A DNA stretch of 64,000 nucleotides from QYOJ01 sp964616825 (lineage in GTDB: Bacteria; Bacteroidota; Bacteroidia; Bacteroidales; FEN-979): assembly GCA_964616825.1 (NCBI GenBank), contig CAZTSX010000007.1:68089-132088 (forward strand), read 5' to 3'. The notes under the pieces were generated by a model, which searched no databases, was not told where the DNA came from, and worked only from the letters and a program-made list of their open reading frames with translations. Made by a program: the position numbers and the translations under genes. This document shows positions 40,802 through 49,588 of this stretch, piece by piece; position 1 is the first letter of the stretch, and each line of letters starts with the position of its first letter.

Positions 40802-42184
40802 TTATCTAACATCATTGTCATTGCGAGGAGTGCAGCGACGAAGCAACAGCATCCAGACTGGGATTTTTTTACTTTTGGGCCGTTTGCCATAGAAGATATC
40901 ATCCATCCAGAGTGCACCACGGGCAAACAGCTTCGAATTGGAAATCCCTTTTCGCATCAGCCTGTGGAACAAAGAATTATCATGGGAAAAAGGGCACACA
41001 GCCATACACCGGGCACAATCGGTGCCGGCTTTCAACCAATAGGAGAAGCACTTGTCACTATCAATTTTCCAGCCGGTGGTTTTCGGGTCCTGGCTATAGG
41101 GTTGGTCAGAGATTGCCTGGGCCGGGCAGCATTGGACACATTTATTACAGATCCCGCAGAAATGTAGTATGTTAGGATCGGTAGCCGCGGTAAATGGTTC
41201 AAATGGAACGGTGGTCGTGACGACACTGAGCCTGCACCGGGGGCCTGTTTTTTTATTCATCAGGATTCCCATCCTGCCGATCTCTCCCATTCCTGCGTCC
41301 CTGGCAACAAGTGAACAGATCACCTCATAGTTAGAGTCGATGTGCGCTTTGGCGTCCCACCCCAGGTGGCGCAGAAATTCCGCCACCCGGATGGCAATGA
41401 GACCTGCTTCAAGGTAGCGCTTATACGACTCCATGACTACAGGGGCCTGCGGGGCTGTTGAGATTAAGGATCGATCCATCTCCACCGCGAATACAATGGC
41501 ATGAGTATGCGTCGACTCAACAGCATCTCCATAATATTGATGCCTCCCCCTGGTGTGGTAGAGATGCTCCGGCTTCAACTGACAAAAACCAGTTTCGAGT
41601 GCTCCCATCCGCTTCGCCTGCCGGCGGATATCAGATTGAAGTGTAGTGGGTGGAATCTGGTCCTGTTGCAGTGCAACCGGACCGTCAACCTTAAACCGGA
41701 GTGCCTCTATCTTCTCTGTGGTGGCTTTAGCTGAGTCAAAAAAGATTGGATGATGTTGGCTGGATTGATCTGATAAAATTCCGGGTAATTCCTGGAACTG
41801 ATCGTCAATCTTCTTTTTTTCAGGATGACGTTTATAGTATTCCTTTTTCTGACCAGGTGTCAGATAGTATCGGGAAAACTGGATGTCGCGTTCATCGATC
41901 CGGCCAGTTCGGTTGCGTGGAAATTTATCAGCCGTCCTGACCGGGATTGACAGGAAGATCAATGAAAATGCAAACAGAAACACAAGGACAACTGCTATTA
42001 TCTCTTTTCCGTGAAAAAGAGAGACCTGCCAGAGAAGTGCAAGAGCCAGGAGGATCAAACAAAGAAGAGCCGCCACCAGGGCTGCTCTTCTCTCTTTTTC
42101 CATTATAGATATGATTGCAAACCAGCCTGACAGGAAGGCCAGAAAACAAATGATGATGGTTACCAAATGTGACAATACATCCAA
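40802..42184 (-). CDS. Membrane-anchored reductive-dehalogenase-like 4Fe-4S protein
   Basis: A 460-residue protein with three N-terminal helices (~5-25, 33-52, 60-80), then a domain like reductive dehalogenases and the related epoxyqueuosine reductase (GYxA-type cobamide region: ESYKRYLEAGLIAIRVAEFL, VARDAGMGEIGRMGILMN). Two Fe-S clusters follow: CGICNKCVQCCP and a second set spread over DKCF and CARCMAVCP. There is no Tat signal; anchoring by its own helices replaces it. The closing residues RRCTPRNDNDVR translate a dispersed repeat. It follows rocD after six bases. Respiratory use of halogenated compounds is possible but unproven. Confidence 0.8.
   Translation of the reverse strand: MDVLSHLVTIIICFLAFLSGWFAIISIMEKERRAALVAALLCLILLALALLWQVSLFHGKEIIAVVLVFLFAFSLIFLSIPVRTADKFPRNRTGRIDERDIQFSRYYLTPGQKKEYYKRHPEKKKIDDQFQELPGILSDQSSQHHPIFFDSAKATTEKIEALRFKVDGPVALQQDQIPPTTLQSDIRRQAKRMGALETGFCQLKPEHLYHTRGRHQYYGDAVESTHTHAIVFAVEMDRSLISTAPQAPVVMESYKRYLEAGLIAIRVAEFLRHLGWDAKAHIDSNYEVICSLVARDAGMGEIGRMGILMNKKTGPRCRLSVVTTTVPFEPFTAATDPNILHFCGICNKCVQCCPAQAISDQPYSQDPKTTGWKIDSDKCFSYWLKAGTDCARCMAVCPFSHDNSLFHRLMRKGISNSKLFARGALWMDDIFYGKRPKSKKIPVWMLLLRRCTPRNDNDVR
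40816..40846. repeat. Dispersed TTGCTTCGTC / GCAATGACA element, inverted copy
   Basis: On the plus strand it reads TGTCATTGCGAGGAG then GCGACGAAGCAA. It lies inside the 3' end of the reductive-dehalogenase-like gene and supplies about ten of its last codons. Other copies: 1701-1731 and 49617-49672. Confidence 0.85.
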
Positions 42185-42190
42185 CGGAGT

Positions 42191-43414
42191 CTATTCAAGT
42201 TCTTGCAATGATTTCCGGATAATCTCAATCGCTTCACGGATTTGTTTCTCGTTGATAACCAACGGAGGAGCAAACCGGACGATATGATCGTGAGTAGGTT
42301 TGGCAAGCAGGCCATTTTCCATCATTCTGATGCATACATCCCAGGCTGTCTTCCCGTTATAGGTATGAACCACAATGGCATTGAGGAGTCCTTTTCCACG
42401 AATCAGTTCTATAAATGGAGAATTGATCTTTCCGCACTCTTCCCGGAAGATCTCACCCATTTCCATAGCATTCTCCGCAAGCTTTTCCTCTTTTACCACC
42501 TTCAGGGCTGCGACAGCCACTTTACATCCAACCGGATTCCCGCCAAATGTGGATCCATGTTCTCCCGGATGGATGGTAAGCATGATATCATCGTTAGCCA
42601 GCACAGCTGACACCGGATAAACACCACCGGAAAGTGCTTTCCCAAGAACCAGGACATCGGGCTTAAATCCTTCCCAATCGCAAGCCAGCAACTTCCCGGT
42701 ACGGGCAATACCTGTTTGAACCTCATCAGCAATGAATAGCACATTCTTTCCTTTGCAGAGTTCATAAGCTTTCTTCAGGTATCCATCATCAGGCACAAAA
42801 ACACCAGCCTCCCCCTGGATCGGTTCAACCATGAAACCGGCCACATTGGGATCTTCCAATGCGGTAGCCAGGGCTGTAAGATCGTTATAGGGAATGGTGA
42901 TAAAACCAGGTGTAAATGGTCCGAATTCCTTACGGGCAACGGGATCGGTCGACATGGAGACTACGGAGATCGTGCGGCCATGGAAATTATTCTCACAGCA
43001 GATAATCTTCGCCTCGTTATCGGGAACTCCCTTCACCGTGTAGGCCCATTTACGAGCCAGTTTAAGAGCCGTTTCATCCCCTTCGGCACCCGTGTTCATC
43101 GGTAATATACGATCGAATCCGAAGTAGTCAGTAATGAATTTCTCATAGGCGCCCAATACATTGTTGTGGAAAGCACGGGAAGTGAGTTCAAGAGTTTTTG
43201 CTTGCTCAATAAGGGCACCGATAATCTTCGGGTGGCAATGTCCCTGATTTACGGCAGAGTATGCAGAGAGAAAATCATAATATTTCTTCCCTTCTACATC
43301 CCACGTGAATACTCCCTCCCCTTTTGCAAGGACAACGGGCAGTGGATGGTAATTGTGAGCTCCATACTTTTCTTCGAGCTCCATCGCCATTTGTGAACTG
43401 GTTACATCAATCAT
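42191..43414 (-). CDS. rocD: Ornithine--oxo-acid transaminase
   Basis: PLP enzyme converting ornithine and 2-oxoglutarate to glutamate semialdehyde and glutamate, in arginine and proline metabolism. The 407-residue protein matches the family throughout: YDFLSAYSAVNQGHCHPKII, GAEGDETALKLARKWAY, GEAGVFVPDDGYL, FIADEVQTGIARTGK, and Lys259 in VLGKALSGGVYP as Schiff-base residue. It is 21 bases downstream of the T9SS protein gene and six before the dehalogenase-like gene; the linkage to surface proteins looks accidental or reflects shared transcription only. Confidence 0.95.
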   Translation of the reverse strand: MIDVTSSQMAMELEEKYGAHNYHPLPVVLAKGEGVFTWDVEGKKYYDFLSAYSAVNQGHCHPKIIGALIEQAKTLELTSRAFHNNVLGAYEKFITDYFGFDRILPMNTGAEGDETALKLARKWAYTVKGVPDNEAKIICCENNFHGRTISVVSMSTDPVARKEFGPFTPGFITIPYNDLTALATALEDPNVAGFMVEPIQGEAGVFVPDDGYLKKAYELCKGKNVLFIADEVQTGIARTGKLLACDWEGFKPDVLVLGKALSGGVYPVSAVLANDDIMLTIHPGEHGSTFGGNPVGCKVAVAALKVVKEEKLAENAMEMGEIFREECGKINSPFIELIRGKGLLNAIVVHTYNGKTAWDVCIRMMENGLLAKPTHDHIVRFAPPLVINEKQIREAIEIIRKSLQELE

Positions 43415-43435
43415 GATCAGGCGAGATAAAAATGA

Positions 43436-44377
43436 TTATTTCGAGATGATAAATTGTCCGGAATTTAATCCAGCAGATCCATCCGTGACTTTGTAGTAAT
43501 AGGCTCCATTGATCAGCCGGCTTACATTCAATGTGGTGGTTTTCCCATTCAGGATATGTGTTTGCAGTAATTTCCCTTGTGCATTATAGACTTCAAACAA
43601 TCCGTTTTTTATTTGTTTGTCCAAAGTGACAACCATCTTGCTTGAAGCAGGATTGGGAGCAAGTTTGACATCTACTTCCGGCATCAGGATATATTCCAAT
43701 CCGGTGATATTTGTCAGTGTGACATCATCGAATAATACCTGGCTGCCGACCTGACCAACCGAGGCCGTCATAATGGTGGCATTATACCCAGCACTGGATA
43801 GCAGGAGGATGGTGATAGAGTCGGGCATAGTGGAGGTATTCCAGTAGTCGATCAACACATCAAACATGGTCCAGTTGTCAACGACTCCATGGAAGACCAG
43901 GTTGTTGTATGCTATGGTATCACGTTTCATGGTTGTCGAATTCCATTTAGAAAGGAGAATTACCGCTCCTGTTGAATCACCATTCAATGGGTAAGCCTTG
44001 TAATGTCCCTGAAACCGTTCGGCTTTGGTGGCCCAGGTATAGGGTGTTCCCAATATGGCACCAAGGGTTGTCCAATCAAGGGTAATCGTCCCAATGACTC
44101 CTGGTATCAGAATCTGCATTATATCAATACTACGGGTGAATAACCGGGCTGATTTATTCCCGCTAAATGCTGTATCACATGGATAAGCCGTAATACCGGG
44201 TGGAGTGGGAATCGTATCCAGGATATTCAGGGTTTTAAAAAATCCGCCATCAGGTTCCCAGTATCCATGGACTGGATGTAGTGTCCATGATTCAAAATCT
44301 CCGTTTGGCAATGTCGATTGGCCAAAAGAGAGTTGTACGAAGCACGCCAGTGCTATAAAAGTAAAAAGTTTTTTCAT
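43436..44377 (-). CDS. T9SS-exported protein with PCMD-like domain
   Basis: A 313-residue secreted protein: signal peptide to ~19 (CFVQLSFGQ), an N-terminal module opening LPNGDFESW as in PCMD/carbohydrate-binding-like domains (FSGNKSARLFTRS, VVDNWTMFDVLIDYW, GSQVLFDDVTLTNI), and a T9SS type A sorting domain from ~240 (DVKLAPNPASSKMVVTL to GQFIISK). It lies 36 bases downstream of the TonB receptor, so the receptor and this surface protein are probably co-transcribed, suggesting a ligand-capture pair. Confidence 0.85.
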   Translation of the reverse strand: MKKLFTFIALACFVQLSFGQSTLPNGDFESWTLHPVHGYWEPDGGFFKTLNILDTIPTPPGITAYPCDTAFSGNKSARLFTRSIDIMQILIPGVIGTITLDWTTLGAILGTPYTWATKAERFQGHYKAYPLNGDSTGAVILLSKWNSTTMKRDTIAYNNLVFHGVVDNWTMFDVLIDYWNTSTMPDSITILLLSSAGYNATIMTASVGQVGSQVLFDDVTLTNITGLEYILMPEVDVKLAPNPASSKMVVTLDKQIKNGLFEVYNAQGKLLQTHILNGKTTTLNVSRLINGAYYYKVTDGSAGLNSGQFIISK

Positions 44378-44413
44378 AATGATCTGTTTTTGTTTGTTAA
44401 TCTTTTTAATTAA

Positions 44414-46825
44414 TCAAATGGTCATAACAACCTGTAGCGAGGTTGATCGCGGAGCCTCAATGGTGATGGGGCGAAGCGAATATTCGGTATTAAACACATT
44501 GTTCATCATCAGGGATATCTTGAAATCCTTGATCAGGTAGCTTACCCGAAAGTCGACGATGAAGTTTCCTTTGTTGTGATTTTCACGATACTCAACAATT
44601 CCCGAATGCATCGCGTTAGGTTTATCCAATTGGTATAAAAAAATATCAATATTTTTCATGAATCCGTAATATCGGCCTGTAACCCCTGCGGAAATCCTCT
44701 TTTTAAATGTAAACTGAATATCTGATTTCCCCAGGTGCTGAATTCTGTACTTCAGGATATAGCCGGTCGTATCAGAGGATGTATTGATGTATGTATATTC
44801 CCGGATCTTCTGTGTAGACTGTTCAAAATGTTCGTAATAGACCAGGTTTGGATCCAGGGCAATCGGGTTAGAATAGGTATACCCGAGTATGACTGAAAGA
44901 CCAAGGGTTCTCGTTAATGCTCCCTCACCCATCAATGCAAAATCGATACCATAGATCCGGGCAGGGCCAGTATTCAGAAATTTGAATCCGGTACTTTTAT
45001 CTATAGTGGCGTTGCCCCAGATCCCGAAATTGAACTCTACATAGTTTTTGTAGTTCTGGAGAAATCCTGCCAGGTCGACCATACCGGTAAACTTGCCTAG
45101 TTTAAAGAGTTGCTTGACACCCAATTCGTAAGAGATACTTGTCTCTGATACGAGGTTGGGGTTTGGATAAAATCCGAATCCTCCCGAATTGGTGGTAATG
45201 TAGCGTTCACCGATACTGGGCGCCCTGTATCCCTGTCCCACAGAAGCACGGATAAATGTTCCTCTGGCCGCCTGCAAATTGAATCCTGCCCGGAAGATAG
45301 GTTTGTTCTCAAAAAATTTGTCGATCTGGTAATACTCCCATCGTCCACCAACCAGGATCGTCAGGCGATCCATGAATCTTTTCTCGAATTGCATGTAAAC
45401 GGCAAAATTCTCCGACTCATAGGTGCCAAATTCCCCTGCAGTCGTGGTGCTATCGGCTGCCAGAATCCCGGAAAAGACCTGGCCGTAGGAGTGTGAAAAG
45501 GTATTCATCAGTCCGGCGACCAACACCATACCACCCAGTTTCTTGAATTTCTTTGTGTACTGGTATTCACTGTATAAAGTCAGGTAGCTGTTTGTTTGAT
45601 CGTTGTTGGCCTGGGTATTTCCGTAATAGACCCTGTTTTTGAAACTATGGCTGTTTCCGTTTTTGTTATAGTATTTAATGTAAGGATCCACGAAAAATGT
45701 GAACTCCTTGAAATGTGATAACGCTCCGGGATAAGAACGATAGATGTTGGTATCAGCATCATACCAGAAGAAGGTCTGGGAATTGTCGCTATACATGAAG
45801 TTCCCGTTCAAACCGTATGTCAATCCATCCACTTTTTTATTCCGGATGCGTGTATTGAAGTAAACCTTGGCTCGCCTTTCAAATTCGCCTTTATTAAATA
45901 CCGAATCCGGTACCGTTTCCGGTGTTCCTCCAATATACCCCTGATCTGTATAGTAGTTAGCTCCCACGCCGAGGTCAAAATTGTCAAACTTTTGGAGGTG
46001 CGTCACAGAGACACCATAGATAAGGGGATTCAAACCCGACCAGGGCGTAGCATATTTCCGGGAAGGTTTGCTATACATGCCTAAAAACGCTTTCACCTTG
46101 GTGATTGGTTTGTCTTTCGGAAAGGCTGTCCGGATGTTGATGGCACCTGTAATGGCTGAGGAGCCATAGATCACTGAAGCGGCTCCCTTTACCACCTCGA
46201 TCTGTTCTACATCATCGACCGGTAAGAATGACCAGGCGGGCCGGCCGGCATCGCCCCGTAGAATGGGCATCCCATCTACCATCACCATCACCCGGCTTCC
46301 CAGACCGGAGTTAAATCCGCTGCCACCGCGGATCTGAGGTTCATTATCGACAATGGTAATCCCAGGAATTTTGTCAATGGCTTTATCTATGCTAGACGGA
46401 TTGGCAGCGTGAATGGCTCCGGCTTTTAATACCTCAATGGAAGCGATCGCTTCCTGAACTTTCTGTTCATATTTTGAGCCGGTAACCACTACCGTGTTGA
46501 GCTCCTGTGTTTCAGGCGACATGATAAAGTCCAGGGTGATCTCCGTCCGCCCATTCACGATCACCTTTCGTTCCTGCTTTTCATAGCCTATACATGAAGC
46601 CACCAGCACATGATCTCCGCTGGAAACTACAATACGATAATAACCATTACTATCACTGAAGGTTCCGGAGGCATCTCCTTTGATCCCGATGTTTACGAAA
46701 GGCATCAGTTCTGATGTCTCCTCATCAGCCACTTTTCCGGTGACGATACAGACCTGGGCAAACATGTTAACTGAAAAAAATAATCCTGTAAATACGACAA
46801 GAAAAACCGGGAAGAATTTTCTCAT
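44414..46825 (-). CDS. TonB-dependent receptor with carboxypeptidase-like regulatory domain
   Basis: Outer-membrane receptor of 803 residues. A signal peptide to ~23 (GLFFSVNMFAQ) is followed by a regulatory domain (VTGKVADEETSELMPFVNIG, CIGYEKQERKV), then a plug with VVTGSKYEQKVQEAIASIEV, KIPGITIVDNEPQIRGGSGF and VVKGAASVIYGSSAITGAIN, and a full barrel ending in LQVVMTI. The plug phrases resemble vitamin-B12 and siderophore-type receptors rather than SusC. The start 46825 was chosen over 46846 for the signal peptide. It has its own TATTTTTG promoter. Confidence 0.93.
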   Translation of the reverse strand: MRKFFPVFLVVFTGLFFSVNMFAQVCIVTGKVADEETSELMPFVNIGIKGDASGTFSDSNGYYRIVVSSGDHVLVASCIGYEKQERKVIVNGRTEITLDFIMSPETQELNTVVVTGSKYEQKVQEAIASIEVLKAGAIHAANPSSIDKAIDKIPGITIVDNEPQIRGGSGFNSGLGSRVMVMVDGMPILRGDAGRPAWSFLPVDDVEQIEVVKGAASVIYGSSAITGAINIRTAFPKDKPITKVKAFLGMYSKPSRKYATPWSGLNPLIYGVSVTHLQKFDNFDLGVGANYYTDQGYIGGTPETVPDSVFNKGEFERRAKVYFNTRIRNKKVDGLTYGLNGNFMYSDNSQTFFWYDADTNIYRSYPGALSHFKEFTFFVDPYIKYYNKNGNSHSFKNRVYYGNTQANNDQTNSYLTLYSEYQYTKKFKKLGGMVLVAGLMNTFSHSYGQVFSGILAADSTTTAGEFGTYESENFAVYMQFEKRFMDRLTILVGGRWEYYQIDKFFENKPIFRAGFNLQAARGTFIRASVGQGYRAPSIGERYITTNSGGFGFYPNPNLVSETSISYELGVKQLFKLGKFTGMVDLAGFLQNYKNYVEFNFGIWGNATIDKSTGFKFLNTGPARIYGIDFALMGEGALTRTLGLSVILGYTYSNPIALDPNLVYYEHFEQSTQKIREYTYINTSSDTTGYILKYRIQHLGKSDIQFTFKKRISAGVTGRYYGFMKNIDIFLYQLDKPNAMHSGIVEYRENHNKGNFIVDFRVSYLIKDFKISLMMNNVFNTEYSLRPITIEAPRSTSLQVVMTI

Positions 46826-46843
46826 AATGCCTACTTTGGAAAA

Positions 46844-46851
46844 CAAAAATA
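46844..46851 (-). promoter_or_regulatory. -7 promoter element (TATTTTTG) for the TonB receptor
   Basis: Perfect TAnnTTTG on the minus strand, 18 bases before the ATG at 46825. Confidence 0.55.
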
Positions 46852-46883
46852 GGAATTTCTTTTTAACAAGATGTTAAAGAAAG

Positions 46884-48833
46884 TTAAGATATAGGTCCAT
46901 CCTTAAATACCAATGACTTATATCTAATAGATGGGGAGGGGATGTCAGGGCCAAGCCCTAATGCCGGCCACTTTTGATCAACCTTCCGGATGGTTTCATC
47001 ATCCATCATGATCACATTCGGCCAATCCCGATGAAAATCGTCCAGTTTGGCTGTTTTGCGGGTAGCATCGATGAAGAGGCATGGGAAGAGTTTACCTTCA
47101 TAATCCACATAAAAGCAATCCCGGAGCGGGTCGATATTATTAGCTCCAAGCCACACCACAGTTGACAACTCTTCCGGATTCACACATTCATCAACCATCA
47201 CCACAAAACGAATGTTCCGGATGATCCCGTTTCCGACCAGTTTTTGTGCCAGGTTCCGTGTTTGCCCTCTGTCTGTTTTTTTCAAAGCGACAATCAGGAC
47301 ACTGATCTCCAATTTCAACATAGAGTCGTTGATCGCAACAATCTCCGGCAACAATGTTGACAGTTTCTCCCGGTCGATTGTTCCTTCGGTTTCTGGAGAA
47401 GAGCCCACATCTTTGCCTGGTAATTTTGTTGTTGCATCCAGACCGATTTTACTACCGGAAGCATATTTTGTACTGGAATGGTCGAGGATATCCAGGGGTC
47501 CTTTGCTGAAGAGGATATGCTGCAACGGGTTGACATGCCTGGATATCGCTTTGCCTACAGCCCGGTAATCGGTTAATTTCACATCCGGATCTGTCACGAT
47601 CATAATCTTGTTAAACATCATCTGGCCTGCGCCCCATAATGCATTCATCACTTTTTCGGCTTGTCCCGGATACGTTTTATCGATACTGGAGAGGACGATG
47701 TTATGAAAGACACCTTCAAGCGGCATATGCATATCGGTGAGTTCCGGTACCACACTCATCTTCAATGGGGTGATAAAGATCCGTTCGGTGGCTTTTCCGA
47801 TCCATCCATCCTCCTGGGGCGGGATCCCAACGATGGTTGCCGGGTAAACCGCCCCTTTGCGGTGGGTGATGCATGTCACATGAAAACGGGGGAACTGATC
47901 GGCCAGGGAATAGAAACCGGTATGATCCCCGAAAGGTCCTTCCTGAATCAGTTCCTCCTGCGGATCGACATAACCTTCGATCACAAAATCAGCATCGGCA
48001 GGCACTTCAAGGTCGTTGGTAATGCATTTCACCAGCTCTACCCTTTTCTTCCGCAAAAAACCAGCCAGTAAGTATTCATCGAGGTTCTCCGGCAGCGGAG
48101 CGGTAGCTACATAAGTGTATACCGGATCTCCGCCCAGGGTTACCGAGACCGGCATCCGCATCCCCAGTTTCTTGTATCTCAGGTAATGGTTTGCAGATCC
48201 TTTATGCAGATGCCAGTGCATCCCTGTAAGGTCGGGGCCAAACACCTGCATACGATACATGCCCAGGTTTCGGATGCCGTTACCCCGCCCCTGGCCCCTC
48301 CCCAAATAGGGAGGGGAGAATCGGGGATCCGGGATCCGGGATCCGGGATCAATGGTATGCACACAAGGCAGTGTGATGAACGGGCCGCCATCGGCAGGCC
48401 AGCAGGTAAGGACCGGGAGTTTTGTCAGATCGGGTTCGTGCATCACTACCTCCTGGCAACTTCCTTTTCCTTTCCTGGTTTTGGGTATCCATGAAGCAAG
48501 TTCCCGAAGGATTGGAAGCACCTTAACTTTATCGATCAAGCGATCTTTGGGTGACATGAATGCCTTCATGATCTCTTCGATATCCTTCCCAACGTCATCG
48601 AGGTTGTTCAATCCCAATGCCATACAGATCCTCTTCTCCGAACCAAACGCATTGATCAGTAACGGGAAATCTGTACCGGTATTCTCGAACAGAAGAGCGG
48701 GGCCATTGTTTTTGGACACTCTGTCGGTGACCTCAGTGATCTCCAGTTGTGGAGAGATAAATTCATTGATACGGATCAACTCATCGGCATCTTCGAGAGC
48801 TGAAATGAAGTGAGAAAGGTTTTTATAAGGCAT
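46884..48833 (-). CDS. UbiD family decarboxylase with in-frame repeat insertion
   Basis: Prenylated-FMN-dependent decarboxylase of the UbiD family, closest in layout to menaquinone-biosynthesis (futalosine route) decarboxylases; substrate not certain. Recognisable are GMYRMQVFGPDLTGMHWH, IQEGPFGDHTGFYSLAD (catalytic Glu region) and YPATIVGIPPQEDGWIG. The 649 residues are longer than usual partly because of 21 extra residues at ~164-184, between CVHTIDP and NGIRNLGMYRM. The insert is encoded by a GGGATCC heptamer block joined to a CCCCTCCC / GGGAGGGG palindrome. The frame is intact. It may be functional, since the insert precedes the catalytic core. Confidence 0.9.
   Translation of the reverse strand: MPYKNLSHFISALEDADELIRINEFISPQLEITEVTDRVSKNNGPALLFENTGTDFPLLINAFGSEKRICMALGLNNLDDVGKDIEEIMKAFMSPKDRLIDKVKVLPILRELASWIPKTRKGKGSCQEVVMHEPDLTKLPVLTCWPADGGPFITLPCVHTIDPGSRIPDPRFSPPYLGRGQGRGNGIRNLGMYRMQVFGPDLTGMHWHLHKGSANHYLRYKKLGMRMPVSVTLGGDPVYTYVATAPLPENLDEYLLAGFLRKKRVELVKCITNDLEVPADADFVIEGYVDPQEELIQEGPFGDHTGFYSLADQFPRFHVTCITHRKGAVYPATIVGIPPQEDGWIGKATERIFITPLKMSVVPELTDMHMPLEGVFHNIVLSSIDKTYPGQAEKVMNALWGAGQMMFNKIMIVTDPDVKLTDYRAVGKAISRHVNPLQHILFSKGPLDILDHSSTKYASGSKIGLDATTKLPGKDVGSSPETEGTIDREKLSTLLPEIVAINDSMLKLEISVLIVALKKTDRGQTRNLAQKLVGNGIIRNIRFVVMVDECVNPEELSTVVWLGANNIDPLRDCFYVDYEGKLFPCLFIDATRKTAKLDDFHRDWPNVIMMDDETIRKVDQKWPALGLGPDIPSPSIRYKSLVFKDGPIS
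48282..48344. repeat. Palindrome plus heptamer block inserted in frame inside the ubiD homologue
   Basis: 48296-48316 contains the hairpin CCCTCCC-CAAATA-GGGAGGG and 48323-48350 contains GGGATCC-type heptamers. The 63 bases add 21 codons. Confidence 0.85.
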
Positions 48834-48857
48834 GGCGTTTCACCAATGGATTTCAAT

Positions 48858-48999
48858 CTAATTTCTAATTTCTAAACTCTAAACAATCTCAAATATCAAA
48901 TGTTCAAAATTCAAAACTATGAAGCTTGATTTTTGTTTGATCGTTTGAATTTGGTTTTTTGAATTTGTTTCGGATTTAGGATTTGGGATTTAGAGTTTA
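48858..48999. repeat. Two heptamer arrays (CTAATTT type and GGATTTA type)
   Basis: 48858-48906: CTAATTT, CTAATTT, CTAAACT, CTAAACA, ATCTCAA, ATATCAA. 48972-48999: GGATTTA, GGATTTG, GGATTTA, GAGTTTA. They fill the 186-base gap between the ubiD homologue and ccmE. Confidence 0.8.
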
Positions 49000-49019
49000 T
49001 GTGTGCAACAGAGCCTTTT

Positions 49020-49439
49020 CTATTCTTCTGTATTAAAGCTTTTATCTCCAAATTTCTCCGGCTGATCTGCATCGTTGTATTTCGAAGGACATTTCAGAAG
49101 AAGGCTCTTGGCCATAAACAAGCTATCCCCCTGCATTGATCCGATGACTACTACATTCTCCGATTTCTCGAAATCCTGGGGTTTTGCATCCTGATAGATT
49201 ACCTTCTTCTCCAGTCCGTTTTCGTCAAGCATGTAGAAGACAAACTCATTCGGATTATTCTCTGCATCGTAGATCAACTCCCGATCCGGACTAAGGTTCC
49301 CGATGATATGGTACTCTTTCTCCTGATTCTCCGTTGCCAATGTGAAGTTGGCATAGGTGCTGGAGTCTGTAAGTGTAGTTATCACCACTCCTACAGCTAT
49401 CACAACCACGAGAATGATGATAATATGGATGGTTTTCAT
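49020..49439 (-). CDS. ccmE: Cytochrome c maturation protein CcmE, Cys (CxxxY) type
   Basis: Periplasmic heme chaperone of the system I cytochrome c maturation pathway. The 139-residue protein has an N-terminal anchor (IHIIIILVVVIAVGVVITTL) and the beta-barrel of the family (EYHIIGNLS, EFVFYMLDENG, VVVIGSMQGDSLFMAKSLLLK). The heme-linking His of the classical HxxxY motif is replaced by Cys: KCPSKY, Cys117 to Tyr121. The CxxxY variant is known in archaea and sulfate reducers. It overlaps ccmD by four bases (ATGA). Confidence 0.9.
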   Translation of the reverse strand: MKTIHIIIILVVVIAVGVVITTLTDSSTYANFTLATENQEKEYHIIGNLSPDRELIYDAENNPNEFVFYMLDENGLEKKVIYQDAKPQDFEKSENVVVIGSMQGDSLFMAKSLLLKCPSKYNDADQPEKFGDKSFNTEE

Positions 49440-49582
49440 AAATCTGATCCTCTCTCTTTCTCTTTTAATTCCTTCTCAATCTTGCCTATCTTCCTATCAA
49501 TGAAATAAAGATAGACGAAGATTCCTGCAAGGATCACAGCTAATACAGTGACAACGATATATATTTTGTTTTCCGGGTTCAT
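49436..49582 (-). CDS. ccmD: CcmD-like small membrane protein
   Basis: A 48-residue protein encoded between ccmC and ccmE: NPENKIYIVVTVLAVILAG, then IFVYLYFIDRKIGKIEKEL and a charged tail. One transmembrane helix followed by a Lys/Glu-rich cytoplasmic tail is the CcmD pattern, and the position agrees. Its stop overlaps the ccmE start (ATGA). CcmD helps release the heme-loaded CcmE from the CcmABC complex. Confidence 0.8.
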   Translation of the reverse strand: MNPENKIYIVVTVLAVILAGIFVYLYFIDRKIGKIEKELKEKERGSDL

Positions 49583-49588
49583 AGTTAA

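Noticed and set aside
40912..41175. Long open frame opposite the reductive-dehalogenase-like gene
   Set aside because: It is antisense to a gene with clear Fe-S motifs and has no family features of its own.
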